In this document: positions 61,001 to 64,000 of the stretch, one piece after another
Position numbering within the stretch: the first letter of the stretch is position 1
Layout: each line of letters starts with the position of its first letter
DNA from: Colletotrichum lupini
Taxonomy: Eukaryota; Ascomycota; Sordariomycetes; Glomerellales; Glomerellaceae
Reading direction: 5' to 3'
Length of the DNA stretch: 64,000 bases
Assembly (NCBI RefSeq): GCF_023278565.1
Contig: NC_064681.1
Location: 1,674,001-1,738,000 of the forward strand
Made by a program: the position numbers and the translations under genes
Notes under the pieces: model-generated
What the model was told of the DNA's origin: nothing
Databases searched by the model: none
What the model saw: only the letters and a program-made list of their open reading frames with translations

Positions 61001-62960
61001 GCTCCACTCACGGTGAACTTCGGCAGGGACATGGGCTCCTTCGCAAGCTGGTCGTGGGCCAGCAAGGGTGAGGGTAACAACTAAATGATCTCCCTGGCAA
61101 GCCACAGTTCGGAAGTATATCGAACTGGCAGCAAAGTTGATGGCTTTCGTGTTGGTCTTGGAGTTGCGGTTCCTTGGACGATTTGTGTGGTCATGCCATC
61201 AACTCTTCTTTTCGGATGAATATCATTGGTAGGTATTTGTGGCGCCTACGGCGGGCAAAAGGTCGTGAGGGTTCAGGTCTCTCATCGAAGGCGTGCCACT
61301 TGCGCATGTCCTTACGGATTGGAGCCGTGGCCAGGTTTAACACCTGACCAATCCACAGGCTGATGCGCGTTCGATTGAGGATGCCCGATCATGCATCGTT
61401 TGGGTAGCCAGCCCCCCTTCTCGCGGCCTTTGGCAGGACCATGGCGTCAGTCAAATGAATAGACGAAATTTTGAGGCCTCAAAGCAGACGATATTCCCTC
61501 ATGTCTGACCTGCGTACTTCGTAGTTAGTTTCGATATTAGTTGAGGAATAGAGCAGATAGCACGCCGTGGGGCTCTCAAGTCTGGCGTCGAAAGAAAGTT
61601 TGGGGGTCTCTTGGTCCACCTGCGTCTCGACGCGGGATGACCCTCGTGTGTATAGATTCAATTACGTGCGAGATGGCAACCCAAGCTACTGGGCCAGCCA
61701 CACCTAGTGTTTCGTACAGCGTGGGGGATAGAAACCCAGACACAGTCGTGTCGGGCAAATCTCGCGGGCCGTATGTTGGCTCGGGTATCTGTATGGCCGG
61801 GAGCCCTGAAGGTCTTGAGATGCCCTGGCTCGATCAGGAGGCCAAGAATGAAGGAGAAGCTCCCTTGGTGCTCGCGGATGTGGCCGATATGCTCGTGCAG
61901 CCAAGAGTCGTCCTCCCTCAATGTGGGGAAATTGGGGTTGAGTTGGTGAGAGGGGATTGTCCCGTGCAAGCAGACGTCAATCCTTGGGCGCACAACATCC
62001 TTCAATTTTCAAGCTCTGCTGAATAAGTACTGCGTTCTGTGATTTTGATTTGCGGCGGACGGAAGCTTTCCCAATCGAAAGCTTGATTTACTGCCCCTGC
62101 CTGGATTGGCAAGTTGCCGATCGGAGCCCGTGTGTTGTTTACTGGCCGGTGGCACGCATTGCTTCCAGTGTACATATATTTTAAGTCGCGGCTGCTGATA
62201 TTGCCTCGAGATTGGATGCATTGGTGAAGGGCATTTGGCTTCCACGAGTCTGAAATAGTAGGATCTGTTGTGTTCAATGAAAGGACTGGACAATGGGAAT
62301 AGGTAGCCGCCGTCTGGAGTTGGAGAGCGCGGAAAAAGGTGAGGGGCCGACGGAACCTCCACCCTCGAGGGAGGTTCACCATTGCGCTATCCCAATTAGG
62401 CTGGAGCTGAAAATTTGCTCCGGAGCCGACAGGTGTAAGTAACTTAGGTAAGCAGGCAGAATGTCGGGGATCGCATTTCGAGCAGCGACTTTGTGTATGT
62501 ACGTACCGATGTCGCACCACATTGACGCCAGCAACGGGGCCCAACTTTTCCAGGCACAACCTCTCGTGCCTCTCCAACTGTTCAGCGCTCGCTGTTCAGA
62601 GTTCGCGCCAGACCCCGAATTCCGCCATGCCGCCAGTGGCCGCCCCGCAGCTCGCTCCTGGACGCAGGCAGGGCCCTGGGCAACCTGCTAGCAACCAACA
62701 GAGGCACCGCCGGCTGTTTGGTGCCATGACGTGAGAAAAAATCCCCTTCTCGCCCACACCACGCATCCACGCACGCTTCCACTCTCTCGCCCCGGCCCTG
62801 CCTCTCTTCCCCCCTCACCACGCCTCACCAATTTCTTCCCAGTCTCCGTTCTCGAGTACGATGTGATACCTGAGCACGCCTCTCTCCTCCATTTCCTACG
62901 GCCTGTACCAAACCAGCTACGACGGTCTCGGCAAATCCTTATTTCATCCCTACTACCGTC

Positions 62961-63592
62961 ATGGCACCCAAATCTTCCAAGGTCGCTCACGACGACACAA
63001 AGTCCGAGAACACAAACACCAAAGAGAAGCACACGTCTAGCTCTGGTAGTCACTCGAATGGCAAGCTTCGCCGTGTAGCTAGCTCGACGGGCTCTCAATT
63101 GCGAGAAGTCACGAATGCCAACGCTTCTGCTGACGCTCCCGCTCCGGCCAAGGAGGCTGCCCAAAATCCTGGCGTAAGGATACACCTCACCCCTTCGACC
63201 TCGCTATACCCACGCAGGCATCCCAGCCTTGTAAAACTGCCGGCTAACTTTGTCCTTTCCAGATTCAATGGAAAACCTTTGAGCGAGACACACTCCATGC
63301 GTACCGTCGCGAACACCACCTCAACACTCCTACCTCCTTTTCCTGCTCGTACCGTCAATTGGTCCTTTCGCGACCCGGTGGCATTGGCCTACACTCCCCA
63401 ACGATGGCCCGAAAGAAGGAGAATAGAAGGCAGAGCAAAGAGCAACTGGCGATGACGGTACGGAAACACTTCAATGGTGTCGGCATACAAGAAAACGATG
63501 TCATCGTCGACTTTATTCACAAAGTCAGGAGCCAGGCCATAACCAAGGGCGACCGCCACAGAAGAGCGAATTCGAAATCGCATGACACTTGA
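62961..63592 (+). CDS. SAP30-like subunit of the Sin3/Rpd3 deacetylase complex
   Basis: Two exons, 62961-63173 and 63263-63592, giving 180 aa. The N-terminal 75 residues are Ser/Thr/Lys-rich and probably disordered. The C-terminal domain begins IQWKTFERDTLHAYRREHHL and continues through LNTPTSF, RKKENRRQSKEQLA and VRKHFNGVGIQENDVIVDF, matching the Sin3-binding domain of SAP30. Such proteins bridge Sin3 and the Rpd3-type histone deacetylase in the nucleus and help silence genes. Splicing at 63173/63263 removes 89 nt. Reading through instead would lose the domain's opening helix. Confidence 0.9.
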
Positions 63593-64000
63593 AGACCTTA
63601 ATGACGGAACGACTACTATTTGGGAATTAAACGCATCGAAAGAAGTTGGTTGACGGGTGTCTTTGTGTGTCACCGGAGCATAGAGCCACGCCCGGCCATT
63701 TGGGCGATTTCGGACTGCATAATGATACCTCACCGTGGGCAGGAAACCCCCCATGACGATAGACGACAAAGGCTAGACCCTTTGTCTCAATTTTTTCTTA
63801 CATAGTTATGATCTATTACAGTAATGGAATATGGAGTTTTGGATCGGAAGAGTCTTCAGAAATCTACATTTAGTCTTGACATTGGCGCCTTAATTCCCCC
63901 CGGCTGCTCCTCCGAGTCCCGGCGCACCATTGGCTTTCATGCACGCACAACGCGCATCCCCCAGAAGTAGCCGCGAATTTCCACCTGCGGGCTGTGGGGC
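63593..64000. other. Downstream of SAP30 to window end
   Basis: The last 400 bp hold only short frames and presumably the SAP30 3' region. Nothing else is supported. Confidence 0.5.

Larger units (their letters stand above)
55549..62960. other. Gene-poor 7.4 kb between the C2H2 factor and SAP30
   Basis: No recognisable protein. It holds a CT tract at 56413-56441, a cluster of tandem repeats at 57.58-58.07 kb, two TACTCCGTA words (57635-57643 and 60862-60870) and many AGGTA words. A 161-codon plus-strand frame at 61541-62026 has protein-like composition toward its end but no family and a competing minus-strand frame. The first 1.5 kb is probably the C2H2-factor promoter and leader. Confidence 0.55.

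Overview
This window is nuclear DNA of a filamentous ascomycete, most likely a Sordariomycete of the Glomerellales/Hypocreales kind. Genes carry short introns (about 50-110 nt, with one 300-nt and one 113-nt example) with GTRNGT donors and CTRAC-type branch sites. There are no operons or ribosome binding sites. A Hog1-type MAP kinase, a group III G-alpha, an Avl9 protein, a TMEM16 scramblase and a WSC-linked GH16 enzyme are all of filamentous-fungal type. I resolve 13 protein genes in 64 kb. No tRNA, rRNA, CRISPR array or intact transposon was recognised.

Layout. 1-5567 has no convincing gene (microsatellites, then a pyrimidine-rich leader). Four plus-strand genes follow, widely spaced: G-alpha (5568-6925), glycogen phosphorylase (11691-14879), HOG1 MAP kinase (22238-23642) and AVL9 (27290-29954). 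The gene-free stretches between them are 3.6-7.4 kb. The minus strand then carries an SH3/zinc-motif protein (32402-35281) and a TMEM16/anoctamin (37033-39398). A metallophosphoesterase (40384-41445, +) is divergent from the anoctamin and convergent with a GH16-WSC cell-wall protein (41724-44369, -). PEX12 (45841-47166, -) is divergent from a thioesterase ending in SKL (47790-48397, +). An F-box protein (48605-50727, -) and a C2H2/fungal-TF-domain regulator (52340-55548, -) follow. After another 7.4 kb without a recognisable gene comes a SAP30-like Sin3-complex subunit (62961-63592, +).

How the genes relate. The left third carries nutrient and stress signalling (G-alpha, HOG1) and a classical target of such signalling (glycogen phosphorylase). 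The middle carries membrane traffic and lipid proteins (Avl9, anoctamin) and wall remodelling (GH16-WSC). PEX12 and the PTS1-tagged thioesterase form a divergent peroxisomal pair sharing a 623-bp promoter, the clearest functional pairing here. The right end carries regulators (F-box, C2H2 factor, SAP30).

The most unusual non-genic object is a near-perfect inverted repeat (39-nt arms, one mismatch, 31-nt spacer) at 30587-30695. I saw no wholly new multi-gene system. All exon boundaries were worked out by hand from splice consensus, reading phase and family similarity.
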